64,000 bases of DNA from CAVXXD01 sp963765625 (GTDB lineage: Bacteria; Actinomycetota; Geothermincolia; Geothermincolales; Geothermincolaceae). Shown here piece after piece: positions 50,700 to 60,271 of this stretch (positions are counted from its first letter, which is position 1; the number at the start of each line of letters is the position of its first letter). The notes beneath the pieces are model-generated. The model saw only the letters and a program-made list of their open reading frames with translations. It searched no databases and was not told where the DNA came from. The stretch is from contig CAVXXD010000013.1 in assembly GCA_963765625.1 (NCBI GenBank), forward strand, positions 174,273 to 238,272. Direction: 5' to 3'. The position numbers and the translations under genes are program-made.

Positions 50700-52573
50700 C
50701 ACCTCCAATTAAATAAAGACCGATCTGTTTGATCCGGGCCGGAAAATCCCGCTCTCACTCCCTGGAGGGAAGTAAGTTCCCAGCCACTTTTCTCCGCGCC
50801 CCCATATCTCGAACCGATCAGTTCCTTCCCTCCCTTGGCGGCTGTTTTCTTCACGTAATTCTTGAGAAACTCCGTTCCCATGGGCTTGTAGACACATGCC
50901 GCGTTGCTGAGGATACGGGCGGGCGAGAGGGTGGCGCTGCTCACCCCTACACCCCCCATGAAGAAACCGGTGCCGAACGAGAGCAGGGACTCGCCCAGCC
51001 CGAAGCTGGCACCGCTGGCCAGGCGCAGGCTGAACTCCGCGAGGAAAGAGGTGCAGCCGCAGAAGGCCATGTAGGTCAGCTTCTCCGCCATGGCTGTTCC
51101 CATCTGATATGCCCCGGCCCTGGCCAGGGCCGCGAATCCACCGTCCTTTAGAAGAGTCAGGGAGGTTTTCAGCACGTAGAAGCTCTCACTTCCCATCTGT
51201 CCGGCCGCGAACGACCCGGCGGAAAGGCCCCGGAGAAGGTTCTGACTGAGACCGGTGACAAAGGCTTTCCCGGTCCCCCCGGCCAGGCCGCCCAGGACGA
51301 AGGTGAGAGCGAATGTCTTCCAGTTGAAGGGACGCCCGGCGATACTGTTGATGACCGCGTAGGAGAGGCTGTCCGCCAGCCCATGCACCAGGAACGACTT
51401 GGCGAACCCAAGCAGGCCTACTTTGGAAAAGCCAGAACTGATGAGTGTCCAGCTCTGGCCGAGGCAGATGACCCCCAGGGCCACCACGCCGCCTACGATC
51501 AGGGACTCGGTCAGACACTGGGTGAAACTGAAATACTCTCCGGCGGCATAGGCGTAATACTCCGCGAAGCCGATAGCCGCCAGCGATCCCGCTACGATAG
51601 CCGTGATCACCAGCGGAGTGGCGATGCCGAAGGTGAGGCCGATCAACAGCACCGCCGCCGCAATGACTACGGCAGCCAGCAACCCCGCCACCAGGGCCTG
51701 GACGTAGTGGTTGGAGACGACCGCTCTGCAGGCGTCGCCCACCTTTCCCACGAACCCGCCGGCCCAGGGCTCGATGCAGGCCCGGTAGAAACCGGCACAT
51801 CCGCCCCCCACCCATTTGGCGGCCGCCGCCAGGCCGTCCCAGCAACTCCCAGCCGCGCTCGCCACGCCCCGGCCGATGGCGGACAGGCCCGCTTTCACCG
51901 ACCCGGTCAGCCCCTGGTCGCCACTGGGGCCCTGGATCAGCGCTTCGAGGGACTGCTGATCACCCCAGGGCCCGAGGAAGAGGTCGCGGGACGGGTCGAG
52001 CAGCCTGCCTTCGAGGAGCATCACCGGGTCCACGGCCACCCCGTTGAGGGCTGCCCCGAAATGGAGGTGGGGGGAGGAAGAGGAGTGGTCCCCGCTCCCG
52101 TCGCTGGTGCCGAGCGGCGTACCGCGCTCCACCCGCGCCCCGGCGCGGACCGCGCATCCGGAGAGGGAGACATAGGTGGTTTTCACCCCTCCGGCATGGC
52201 TTACGCTGACGCAAGGGCCCAGCGGTGTGTTGCCGGCGAAGGTCACCGTACCACCCGCGGCGGCGGTGACCGTCGTCCCGATGGGTACGTCTATGTCAAT
52301 GCCGGCGTGGCCTCCCTGCCCGTATGACCCGCTGGCAGAGCGGAAAGGGTGGGATACTGGCCCACGACACGGCCAGGAGAAGGTTGGGGACCCGGTGCCG
52401 GAAGGTGCGGCCGGCGCCGGGCACGACATGAGGATAAATAGCAGTGCGGCAATAGCGAGGATGCCTGAAATGGCAGGTTTGAGGGGTAGAACGGAGAACC
52501 GTCCCGGCACGCCGCCGGTGCAGCCGCGCCCACGTAAGGCGCTTCTTCCCAGGGTGAAGAACCTATGCGCCAT
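50699..52573 (-). CDS. M23 (LytM) peptidase with long hydrophobic C-terminal region
   Basis: 624 residues from ATG 52573, overlapping the PASTA gene by 11 bp. An N-terminal TM/signal (ISGILAIAALLFILMSC) precedes the M23 domain at ~70-185: H89/D93 in GGHAGIDIDV and H169-x-H171 in SSPHLHFGA, so the zinc site is complete. From ~230 the chain is a run of hydrophobic and Gly-rich helices (VQALVAGLLAAVVIAAAVLL; FNWKTFALTFVLGGLAGGTG; FALARAGAYQMGTAM-like stretches) and ends in a ~50-residue Lys/Gly-rich tail. Such peptidase plus multi-helix architecture resembles secreted polymorphic proteins that use a peptidoglycan hydrolase to cross the wall; this is inference. Confidence 0.75.
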   Translation of the reverse strand: MAHRFFTLGRSALRGRGCTGGVPGRFSVLPLKPAISGILAIAALLFILMSCPAPAAPSGTGSPTFSWPCRGPVSHPFRSASGSYGQGGHAGIDIDVPIGTTVTAAAGGTVTFAGNTPLGPCVSVSHAGGVKTTYVSLSGCAVRAGARVERGTPLGTSDGSGDHSSSSPHLHFGAALNGVAVDPVMLLEGRLLDPSRDLFLGPWGDQQSLEALIQGPSGDQGLTGSVKAGLSAIGRGVASAAGSCWDGLAAAAKWVGGGCAGFYRACIEPWAGGFVGKVGDACRAVVSNHYVQALVAGLLAAVVIAAAVLLIGLTFGIATPLVITAIVAGSLAAIGFAEYYAYAAGEYFSFTQCLTESLIVGGVVALGVICLGQSWTLISSGFSKVGLLGFAKSFLVHGLADSLSYAVINSIAGRPFNWKTFALTFVLGGLAGGTGKAFVTGLSQNLLRGLSAGSFAAGQMGSESFYVLKTSLTLLKDGGFAALARAGAYQMGTAMAEKLTYMAFCGCTSFLAEFSLRLASGASFGLGESLLSFGTGFFMGGVGVSSATLSPARILSNAACVYKPMGTEFLKNYVKKTAAKGGKELIGSRYGGAEKSGWELTSLQGVRAGFSGPDQTDRSLFNWR

Positions 52574-53333
52574 GACCCATTGGCTCCGGGTGCTCGGCGG
52601 CCGGCTCTTCCGGGCCACCTGGCCCGCGCGGCTCCACGATCGCGTTGCCCCTTCCGGGCAGCGGTTCTCGCATGGTGAAAATAATCATATCCGAATCCGG
52701 ACGAACGGGACCGCCGGTCTGCTGCTGCAGCGGCCCCTTACTCACGTAGACCTTGACCTTGGAACCCTTCCGCATGGTCTCGCCCTTCATGGGCTCCTGG
52801 ATTATCACCTTGCCTTCCGGCACGACGTTGGACGGCTCGGAGACCACCTCGACTTCCAGCCCCATCTCGTGCAGCAGCCGGCGGGCCTGGGCCGAGTCCA
52901 TACCCCGCAGGTCGGGCATGGTCATTTGTTGTTCCTGGTAATTGCCGGCATCGCCCGTCGCCCTGGTGATCACCGCGGGCTGGGAGGTGCCGGATGGTTT
53001 CGCCAGGCAGAAGACGATCGTCACCGCCACTGCCAGCGCCGCGACGGCTCCGGCGATACGGAGGATGCGCCTTCTGCCCGGCCGGCCGCGGGGAGGCTCG
53101 GCGCAGAAGTCGAGGTCCGGGCCGATCAGCTTGTTCAAGCGCTCCTGCGGGGAAAGGCGCCCTGGCCCCCCGGTTGAAGCCGGGGCCGGGAAGGGATTAA
53201 AAGGAAGGGGGTGCCCGCTCTCACGGCCGGGTGTCCCGGCCGGCTTAGACCCCGGCTTCTCCTCCCTCTGCCCGGCCGGCTCCTCCCCCTTCGACCCGAC
53301 CGGCACCTCCTCCTGGCCGGCCGGGTTGATCAT
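52563..53333 (-). CDS. Membrane protein with a single PASTA domain
   Basis: 256 residues from ATG 53333 (MINPAGQEEVPVG). Pro/Gly/Glu-rich cytoplasmic linker, one TM helix at ~90-110 (LRIAGAVAALAVAVTIVFCL), then one PASTA domain at ~137-200 (MPDLRGMDSAQARRLLHEMG; VVPEGKVIIQEPMKG; KGSKVKVYVSKGP) and a Pro-rich tail. Together with the upstream pseudokinase it has the layout of a split PknB/StkP receptor. It overlaps the kinase gene by 89 bp in a different frame, so it may be internally initiated or be one polypeptide joined by frameshift. Confidence 0.8.
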   Translation of the reverse strand: MINPAGQEEVPVGSKGEEPAGQREEKPGSKPAGTPGRESGHPLPFNPFPAPASTGGPGRLSPQERLNKLIGPDLDFCAEPPRGRPGRRRILRIAGAVAALAVAVTIVFCLAKPSGTSQPAVITRATGDAGNYQEQQMTMPDLRGMDSAQARRLLHEMGLEVEVVSEPSNVVPEGKVIIQEPMKGETMRKGSKVKVYVSKGPLQQQTGGPVRPDSDMIIFTMREPLPGRGNAIVEPRGPGGPEEPAAEHPEPMGHGA

Positions 53334-54042
53334 GAATATTCTCCAGCCTCTCCATGAAAACGCGGGCGGAGGGCGGGCGGCGGGAAGGCTCGAAGGCACT
53401 GGCCTCGCGCAGCATGGTCCATAGGCGCTGGTGGTTGCGGAGCGGGGTGAGCAGACGCTTGGCCACCACCCCCAGGGAAAAGATATCCGCCGCGCGCGTG
53501 CCCTCCCCGCCGGCGAGGACCTCCGGGGCCCAATACTGGGCGGCTTCACGGGAGAGCCGCTCGTCGTCACATTCCAGGAAGAAGGAGTAGCCGGGGCGGA
53601 CGATCCCCGCCGACCCGTCGCGCCCGACCCAGACCTGGTGAGGGTTGAGGCCGAGGAAGTACACACCTCTCCCGTGTAGAGCGCCCAGCCCCTCCACCAG
53701 GCTGCGCATCAGGGGCAACACCTGCGCGGCGGGAAGGTCGCCGGAATCCTGGAGCAGCTCCGAAAGAAGGATCCCGGGGGTGAACTCCCGCACCACGAAA
53801 AAATAATCCTCTTCCGTCCCCCAGGCGAAGACGCGCCGGATGCCGGGGGCGCGCAGGGTCAGAAGCGTGTCCAGGCGGGAGGTGAAGGGTCCGGCCTTGT
53901 CGCCCAGCCGGTCGGGATAGACCAGGTCCACCATCACCTGGGTGCCCAGGAGATGATAGTGGGCCAGGTGGGACTGGAAAGCCTGCCCCTTCTCCTCCAG
54001 GCCTATGAGGGTGTATTTGCCGTCGATCGTCTTGTCCAACAT
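53245..54042 (-). CDS. PASTA-linked Ser/Thr pseudokinase
   Basis: 265 residues with protein-kinase fold order: LLSELLQDSGDLPAAQVLPL (alphaD/E), AQYWAPEVLAGGEGTRAADI FSLGV-type APE and alphaF Asp. Catalytic positions are lost: VAIK lysine is D39 (VMVD), HRDxKPxN reads F-L-G-L-N-P-H-Q (129-136) so D, K and N are G, N and Q, and DFG reads R-P-G-Y (149-152). The glycine-rich loop is also absent (GLEEKGQAFQ). It cannot be an ordinary kinase. Followed by the PASTA protein and M23 peptidase, so it is probably a scaffold or allosteric regulator of wall synthesis or secretion. Ends in a Gly/Ala/Glu-rich low-complexity tail. Confidence 0.85.
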   Translation of the reverse strand: MLDKTIDGKYTLIGLEEKGQAFQSHLAHYHLLGTQVMVDLVYPDRLGDKAGPFTSRLDTLLTLRAPGIRRVFAWGTEEDYFFVVREFTPGILLSELLQDSGDLPAAQVLPLMRSLVEGLGALHGRGVYFLGLNPHQVWVGRDGSAGIVRPGYSFFLECDDERLSREAAQYWAPEVLAGGEGTRAADIFSLGVVAKRLLTPLRNHQRLWTMLREASAFEPSRRPPSARVFMERLENIHDQPGRPGGGAGRVEGGGAGRAEGGEAGV

Positions 54043-54070
54043 CTCTTACTCCATCTTACTTATCCTAGTT

Positions 54071-54111
54071 ATGTAAGTTGTATATTACATATTAATTAAA
54101 GAACATGTCAA
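54071..54111 (-). promoter_or_regulatory. Promoter of the pseudokinase operon with an overlapping dyad
   Basis: On minus: TTGACA (54111-54106), 18-bp spacer, TAATAT (54087-54082). The dyad ATGTAA-N8-TTACAT (54071-54090) covers the -10. The whole 54043-54145 gap is markedly AT-rich. An operator or sigma-dependent control of this otherwise high-GC locus is plausible. Confidence 0.65.
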
Positions 54112-54145
54112 TAGCTATTTTGCAGGGAGAATGTAAAATACCCCT

Positions 54146-54349
54146 ATGAAAGTGGAAGAGATCATCATCGGGGCCAGTTGCATATTCTGGGGGATATTCG
54201 CGTTCTTTAACCGCGCCGAGTTCTACCAGCTGGCCCGGGAGGACGGCCGGAGGATACACGACATACGCTTTATCAAGCCCCTGCTGTTGATATCGACAGC
54301 GATCCTGCCGGTGGTGGGGATTATCCTGATAATCCTGAGCTTCTTATAA
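54146..54349 (+). CDS. Small two-helix membrane protein
   Basis: 67 residues, ATG 54146. TM1 ~5-23 (EIIIGASCIFWGIFAFFNRA), a short charged cytoplasmic loop with AREDGRRIHDIRFIKP, TM2 ~45-66. Divergent from the pseudokinase operon and convergent with the accC-type gene (5 bp). Family not recognised. Confidence 0.55.
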   Translation: MKVEEIIIGASCIFWGIFAFFNRAEFYQLAREDGRRIHDIRFIKPLLLISTAILPVVGIILIILSFL

Positions 54350-54354
54350 GAAAG

Positions 54355-55696
54355 TTAGAGTTCGCCTCTCTCCACCGAGAGGGTGTGGTAGTCGCCGGCC
54401 AGAAAGCGCGGGTTGCGCATCAGTTTGAGGTGCCAGCCGATGAGGTTGTGCACACCGACGATCTCGAACTCCTTCAGCGCCTGGACGGCGTTGCGGATGG
54501 CCTCGTCCCGGTCGCTTCCGTGCACGATCAGCTTGGCCAGCATGGAATCGTAATTTGGCGAGACGCGGTAGCCCTCGTAGCAGTGTGTGTCCACCCTCAC
54601 GTAAGGCCCTCCCGGGGAGGTCCACCTCTCGATGACGCCCGGTGAAGGCATGAAGCCACGGTCGGCGTCCTCGGCGTTGATGCGGCATTCGATGGCGTGG
54701 CCATTGATGCGCACGTCCTCCTGGGCGAAAGAAAGAGGCTCGCCCATGGCTATCCTGATCTGTTCGGCCACGATGTCGGTGCCGGTGATCATCTCGGTGA
54801 CGGGGTGCTCCACCTGCACCCGGGCGTTGAACTCCATGAAGAAGAACTCGCCCGTATGGCTTAAAAGAAACTCCATGGTGCCGGCCCCCTGGTACCCGAT
54901 GGACGCCGTGCCCCGCACCGCCGCCTCCCCCATGGCCGCGCGGGTCTGGGCCGACAAAGCGGGCGAGGGCGCTTCTTCCAGCAATTTCTGATTGCGGCGT
55001 TGGATGGAGCAGTCACGCTCGTTGAGGTGGACCACTTTACCGTGGCCGTCCGCCATCACCTGGACTTCGACGTGCCGGGCGTCGCGCAGAAACTTCTCCA
55101 GGTAGACTTCTTCCGAACCGAAGGCATGGCGGGCTTCCGCCTTGACCAGCGGCAGGGCTTTGACTAGTTCCTGCCGGCCGGCCACGACGCGCAGCCCCTT
55201 GCCGCCCCCGCCCAGCGAGGCCTTGAGCAGCACCGGGTAGCCCATCTCCTCCGCCACCCTCAGGGCGATGGACTCGTCCAGGTCCGAGGAAGAGTAACCG
55301 GGAAGCACCGGCACGCCCGCCGCCTGCATGGCCTCGCGCGCGTTGGCCTTGTTTCCGGTCATGGACATGGCCTCCGGGAGAGGGGCCGATGAAGACGATG
55401 CCGTTCCGGCGCAGGCCCGCGCGAAGTCCTCGTTCTCCGAGAGGAAGCCGTAGCCGGGGTGGACGGCGTCGGCCCCGGAGATCTCCGCCGCCCCCAGGAT
55501 GTTGCGGACGTTGAGGTAGGACTCTGCCCGAGGAGGGCGGCCCCACGCAGATCTTGCGGTCGACGAAGCGGAGGTGGAGGGCGTCCTCGTCCGCCTTGGA
55601 GTAGACCCCCACCGTCTCCAGCCCGAGTTTTTTACATGCTCTCAATATTCGCAGGGCGACCTCGCCCCGGTTGGCTATGAGTACCCGCTTGAACAC
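54355..55696 (-). CDS. accC: Biotin carboxylase subunit (AccC/PycA type), frameshifted
   Basis: ATP-dependent carboxylation of biotin. The normal ~447-residue chain is spread over frames. VFKRVLIANRGEVALRILRA starts at GTG 55696 (GGGAGG upstream). It breaks near 55540 and between 55375 and 55430, then resumes as MSMTGNKANAREAMQAAGVP. ATP-grasp motifs follow: KASLGGGGKGLRVV, the E-K bridge in EEVYLEKFL, HLNERDCSIQRRNQKLLEEA, MEFNARVQVEHPVTE and the C-terminal YEGYRVSPNYDSMLAKLIVH. At 55390-55400 an extra G (CCCGGAGG for CCCGAGG) and a lost C nearby explain the shifts. Operon with the carrier and the carboxyltransferase. Confidence 0.9.
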
Positions 55697-56130
55697 CGCT
55701 AACCTCCCAGGGTTCGATCTCCATGAGGACCTCGTCGTACTCGACCCCCGCCGCATGCTCGGGCACGATGCGCTTGACCACGCCGGCCACCGGCGCGTGG
55801 ATCTCGTTGAAGAGTTTCATCACCTCGATGATGCAGAGGATCTGGCCTTCCTCCACCTGGTCCCCCACCTCAACGTAGGGAGGGGTACCGGGAGCCGAGG
55901 TGCGGTAGAAGTGCCCACCATGGGCGACTTGACGTGGATGAGGTTGAGGTCCTCGGGCCTGGGCTCGGGGACGCTCCGCCCGGCCGGGGAAACCGCGTGC
56001 CCCACTTCCGTCGGCCGCCGCCGTCCCCCAGGTTGATGGTGATGCTCATGTTCCGGAAGGCCTGGCTGACCTCCTGGCTGACGATCTGGGCGATACTCTG
56101 GGCCATCTCCACCGTGGACTGCTCCTCCAC
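55632..56130 (-). CDS. accB: Biotin carboxyl carrier protein, frameshifted
   Basis: The biotinyl domain is clear: LNLIHVKSPMVGT then (other frame) VGDQVEEGQILCIIEVMKLF NEIHAPV-type sequence. Biotinylated Lys is in EVMKLF and the C-terminal strand is EYDEVLMEIE. Blocks lie in three frames (breaks near 55880-55910 and 56000), so exact start and end are uncertain; the N-terminal Ser/Ile/Gln-rich part (SIAQIVSQEVSQAF) could belong to this or the previous gene. The real stop may be TAG 55699-55701 if one more base is off. Sits between the carboxyltransferase and AccC. Confidence 0.8.
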
Positions 56131-56131
56131 C

Positions 56132-57570
56132 TTATGGCTGTGGTCGCGCCGCTCCTTCTCTTCTGGGGCGCGGGCTCCTCGGCCGTGGGTTGTTTCTCCA
56201 CTGGAAGAACTTGAGAGCGGTGTCGGGGAAGATGGCGTAGGAGAGGTAGTCCTCTTCCTTCTCCACCAGGGACGGGTCCAGGCCGGCCTTGGCCCGCGGC
56301 AGCTCCGGCTCCAGCACGTCGGCCGGCCGGCAGTCGATGGGCTCCTCGCCCTTGAGGGCCTTCTTTTTCAGCTCCTCGCTGATGGGGGCGGGGGTGCGGC
56401 CGTAGAAGCCGCGGAGGATAGTTTTCGATCTCGCGGGGGATATGATCTTGTAGCGCTCGCCCAGGATGACGTTGAAGACGGCCTGGGTGCCCACCAGCTG
56501 GCTGGTGGGGGTGACCAGGGGCGGGTAGCCCATGTCCTCGCGCACCCGGGGCACTTCCTCCAGCACTTCCTCCATGCGGTCCAGGGCGTTCTGGCTGCTC
56601 CAGCTGGGCGATGAGGTTGGAGGCCATGCCGCCGGGGATCTGGTGGGAGATGACCGTGACGTCGATCAAGGGCTGCTCCTGCCCCATGAGCTTGCGGTCG
56701 CGGGCCACCACCTCGAAGTACTCGGAGACGTCGCGGATGGCGTCCATGTCCAGGTCCAGTTCGTAGGGGGTGCCGCGCAGCGAGGCCACCATGGTCTCCA
56801 CCGCCGGCTGGCTGGTGTAGAGGGAGAGAGGGCGGCGGCAAGTCCACCACGTCCGCTCCCGCCTCGATGGCCTTGATGTAGGAGTTGGAGGCCATGCCGG
56901 TGGAGGCGTGGCTGTGCAGCTGGATAGGCACCTCGACCACTTCTTTCAGCCGCTTGACCAGCTCGTAGGCGACATAAGGGCGCCAGGATGCCGGCCATGT
57001 CCTTGATGCAGATCGAGTCGGAGCCCATCTCCACCAGCTCCTCGGCCACCTTGACGAAGAACTCGATGTCGTGCGACCGGGCTGACGGTGTAGCAGATGG
57101 TCCCCTGGGCGTGCGCGCCCTCCCGCACGGTGACTTCGATGGCCTTCTGCATGTTGCGGGTATCGTTTAGGGCATCGAAGATGCGGATGATGTCGATGCC
57201 GCCGGCCACGGTGCGCTTGATGAACTCCTCCAGCACGTCGTCGGGGTAGTTGCGGTAGCCGACGATGTTCTGGCCGCGCAGCAGCATCTGGATATTGGTG
57301 TGCGAGAACTTCTCCCGGACCTTCTTCAGGCGCTCCCAGGGGTCCTCGTTGAGGTAGCGCATGCAGACGTCGAAGGTGGCGCCTCCCCAGACCTCCACCG
57401 AGTGGTAGCCCACTTCCTCGATACGCTCGGCGATGGGCAGGATGTCCGGAAGCTTCATGCGGGTGGCCCAGAGGGACTGGGGGGCATCCCTCAGGGTGGT
57501 ATCGGTTACGCCAACGCGGTGTATCTGTTCCGACGTCTTCCCTCCGTTGATTATCCGGTGATGCGGTGCC
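56132..57570 (-). CDS. oadA: Pyruvate/oxaloacetate carboxyltransferase subunit (PycB/OadA), frameshifted
   Basis: Biotin-dependent carboxyltransferase barrel. Recognisable blocks in order across frames: VTDTTLRDAPQSLWATRMKL, GYHSVEVWGGATFDVCMRYL, RGQNIVGYRNYPDDVLEEFI, IIRIFDALNDTRNMQKAIE, then DSICIKDMAGIL, PIQLHSHASTGMASNSYIKA, and DVSEYFEVVARDRKLMGQEQ (helix after the catalytic Lys/metal site). C-terminal conserved domain: PPLVTPTSQLVGTQAVFNVI and RSKTILRGFYGRTPAPISEE. At least five 1-bp shifts. With a carrier and AccC this is either two-subunit pyruvate carboxylase or a decarboxylase; no sodium-pump OadB is in the window, so carboxylase is preferred. Confidence 0.88.
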
Positions 57571-57629
57571 GGCCCTATCCAAGTCGCGCCGTGGTCTGGA
57601 TTGTTAGGGTTGTTTAAAGAATACGGTCA

Positions 57630-58258
57630 CTATATGGCCCGGGGCTTTCGCCTGCGCCGGCTCAAGGCCGCGCCTCCCCCCAGGACGAGGGTGGCCGCCG
57701 CCGCTCCCTTGAGAAGGTCGACGACTATGAAGGGTTTGATGCCCAGGTTCCAGGCCAGCCAGCCGCTGCTGCCGTGCCCTCCCAGCCAGGCCGCCAGCCA
57801 GATGGCGCCGCAGGCGTAGATGGCCCGATGCCGGCCAGGGAAGCGCCGAAAGCGCTGGCAACGGGATGGCGCGCGATACTCGCGGTGCTGCTCCTCTCCC
57901 GGATGTATCCGGCCACCGCGGCGGCCGCGACGAAGCCCCAGAGATACCCGCCGGTGGGCCCGAAGAGCACCGCCGGCCGGCATGGGGGAAGGCGGCGAAG
58001 AAGGGGGCGCCGCACAGGCCCATGAGGATGTAGGTGACCTGGCTGGCCGGGCCCCATACCGGCCCCAGTGCCAGGCCCGCCAGCAGGGCGAGAAGACCTG
58101 CATGGTCACGGGCACGGGGGTCAGCGGGACCTTGACGATGGCGCCGATGCCGGTAAGGGCCGCGAAGGCCAGCGCCCAGCCGGCCATCTCCGCCTCGCGG
58201 CGGGTAAGCCTTATTCCGGTCGTTTCGGTTTTCAGCTGGCTGTTCTTACCTGGCTCAT
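57630..58258 (-). CDS. bioY: Biotin transporter BioY, frameshifted
   Basis: ECF-type S-component. Blocks in three frames: GIGAIVKVPLTPVPVTMQVF near the N-terminus, GLCGAPFFAAFPHAG, LFGPTGGYLWGFVAAAAVAG, and ACGAIWLAAWLGGHGSSGWL then GIKPFIVVDLLKGAAAATLV. These are the signature BioY helices. It follows the biotin-dependent carboxylase cluster on the same strand (upstream in transcription), a sensible supply link. No EcfA/EcfT is adjacent; solitary BioY is known to function. Start taken at ATG 58258; the frame breaks within the first 40 codons. Confidence 0.85.
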
Positions 58259-58326
58259 GGCCCCTCCAAATCGTTTTTCTCTATTATTAAGGAAATCCCG
58301 GGGCTGTCAATAGAGAACGTCGTGGT

Positions 58327-60225
58327 TTACGGGGTACGTTGACGTTGAACACCGTGTCGAACTGGACGATCAATGAGAACAGCTCTCCCAGCGTACCCAT
58401 TGCCCCTCCACCCTCGACTTCCCCCAGCCAGCCTCTGTTGGGCTTCCGGATCCTGGCCAGGATGAGGTCCAGATCGCCGCGGGTCAGGGTGATGGTGACG
58501 TCCGCGCTTTCCGCCCGCCGGAGAAGTGGTTGAGCACGCCGTTCTCCAGCCGGAGCAGGCTCCCGGTCCAGCAGGTCGGTGATAGACGGACCTGATCCCG
58601 GATGGCCTTGTCGGCGGCCTCGCCAGCCGTTTAGGCTGATGGCCATGTAGTCGGAGATCATCTCCAGGCTCATGGCCCTCTGCACGTCGTTGCCGCTGAT
58701 CGCCGACATCGGGGTTCTTGTCCACGCCCTCCCGCAGCTCAACGGCCCCGGTGAGGTACATGTCGCGCCAGGGGCCCGACTCGGCCTGGTAGGCCATCTG
58801 CTCGAGGGCGTCGGCCAGCAGTATTTCGGCGCTTCCCGGTTGTCTCCGCCGCGCGAACACCAGCGGTCAACGAGCTCCGGCCACCCACCGGTACTCGCCG
58901 GCGTCGAAGGCGGCGCGGGCCCGCTCGCGCACGGCGGCGGTTCCCCCCATGCTTCACGTACCGGCGTCGACTCCTCGGGTGGCAGGGGGTGGAGGTGCGC
59001 CGGATTGCCGTCATACCACCCCATGTACCGCTGGTAGATCGCCTTCGCATTGTGGCTTCATCTTAACCGTAGTAGCCACGGTTGTACCAGTGCCCCGGCC
59101 AGCTTGCGGCGGGCAGCGCGGCCGCTCCGCGATCTCGATGCCGATGGCATAGCCCTGGTTGACCAGGTCGACCGGACGCTCTGGTCGTGCAGGTACTTGT
59201 AGATGTCGCGCTGGTTGCTCGAGATAATCTCGCAGCGCTCCCGCCCCCAGCGGCCAGAGGTGGCTGGCGAACACGACGTCGGTATTGCGCCGTACAGCTC
59301 GATCGCCTCGGTGAGGTAATCGGCCCAGGCCATGGCGTCGCGCACCATCGCGCCACGTAGGGTGAGGAGGTTGTGCAGGGCAAGGGGGCAGTTCTCGGCC
59401 GTGCACAACGCCTTGTACTGGGAGAAGAATGTCATCTCCGCCGGCGCCTCGTGTCGGGGTCAGCTGGAAGAGGACCGACGCCGTCGATGGTGAGGGTCTG
59501 GTGCGGTTGAGTCTATGATGACGGTGGGCACGATGAGCGAGCGGTTGCCAGCGACGTTCACTGACCGAGCCCCGCGCCCACGTGTCCGGTCGGGACCGCC
59601 GGCAGGAGGCCGCCGAACAGGTAGGTAGCCCGGCGGCTCCTCGCGTTGCCGGCGATCACGTTCTCCGCACCGCCGCTTCGGGGAAGCGTCGGCGCGAGGA
59701 TCTGGACCTTCCCGACCGCGACGTCCTCCTGGTAGATCACCCCGCGCACCCCGCCGCAGTGGTCGACGTGACTGTGGGTGTAGATCATCGCGACCACGGG
59801 CCGGTCGCCGAGGTGCTGGCGCACAGCTCAAGAGGTGGCCGCGCATACGCTCTGATCAGCGGGTCGATGACGATGTATCCGGTGTCGGTCTCGACGATGC
59901 TCATCACCTCGAGAGGTCGGCATCCTTCACCTGGTAGATGCCGTCCACCACCTTGACAGGCTGGTGGAACATGTTCAGGCGGGCCTGCCGCCACAGGCTG
60001 GGGTTGACGGTGGGAGGCGCGTCTTCTTCTTCCAGGAAGGAGTATTTTGGTCAGGTCCCACGCCACCCGGCCTTCCGCCGTCCTGATCACCGGGTCCTCG
60101 AGCCGGGCGATGAAACCCCGCTGGCGCGTCCTCGAACTCCTTGCCCCCCAGTTGCAGTGGGCGTGGCCACACAAGGCTTGGTTGGCTTGCCCGGTAAAGC
60201 TGGTGCGTCTCTTCGGCGCGGACAT
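58327..60225 (-). CDS. Alkylsulfatase, BDS1/SdsA1 family, frameshifted
   Basis: Zinc beta-lactamase-fold secondary-alkylsulfatase type, about 650 residues if repaired. N-terminus: ATG 60225 then FIARLEDPVIRTAEGRVAWD and the NPSLWRQA block. Zinc site: MIYTHSHVDHCGGVRGVIYQ, and ENVIAGNARSRRATYLFGG. Middle: FFSQYKALCTAENCPLALHN, LTLRGAMVRDAMAWADYLTE, VNQGYAIGIEIAE, YQRYMGWYDGNPAHLHPLP. C-terminal SCP2-like domain: VTITLTRGDLDLILARIRKP, ending NVNV-TP with TAA at 58327-58329. Frame changes more than ten times. Hydrolyses organic sulfate esters; the native substrate is unknown. Confidence 0.85.
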
Positions 60226-60271
60226 TCCTCGCTACTCCATCCAAGGGTTGTCGCTATGGGCGGAAACGGGC

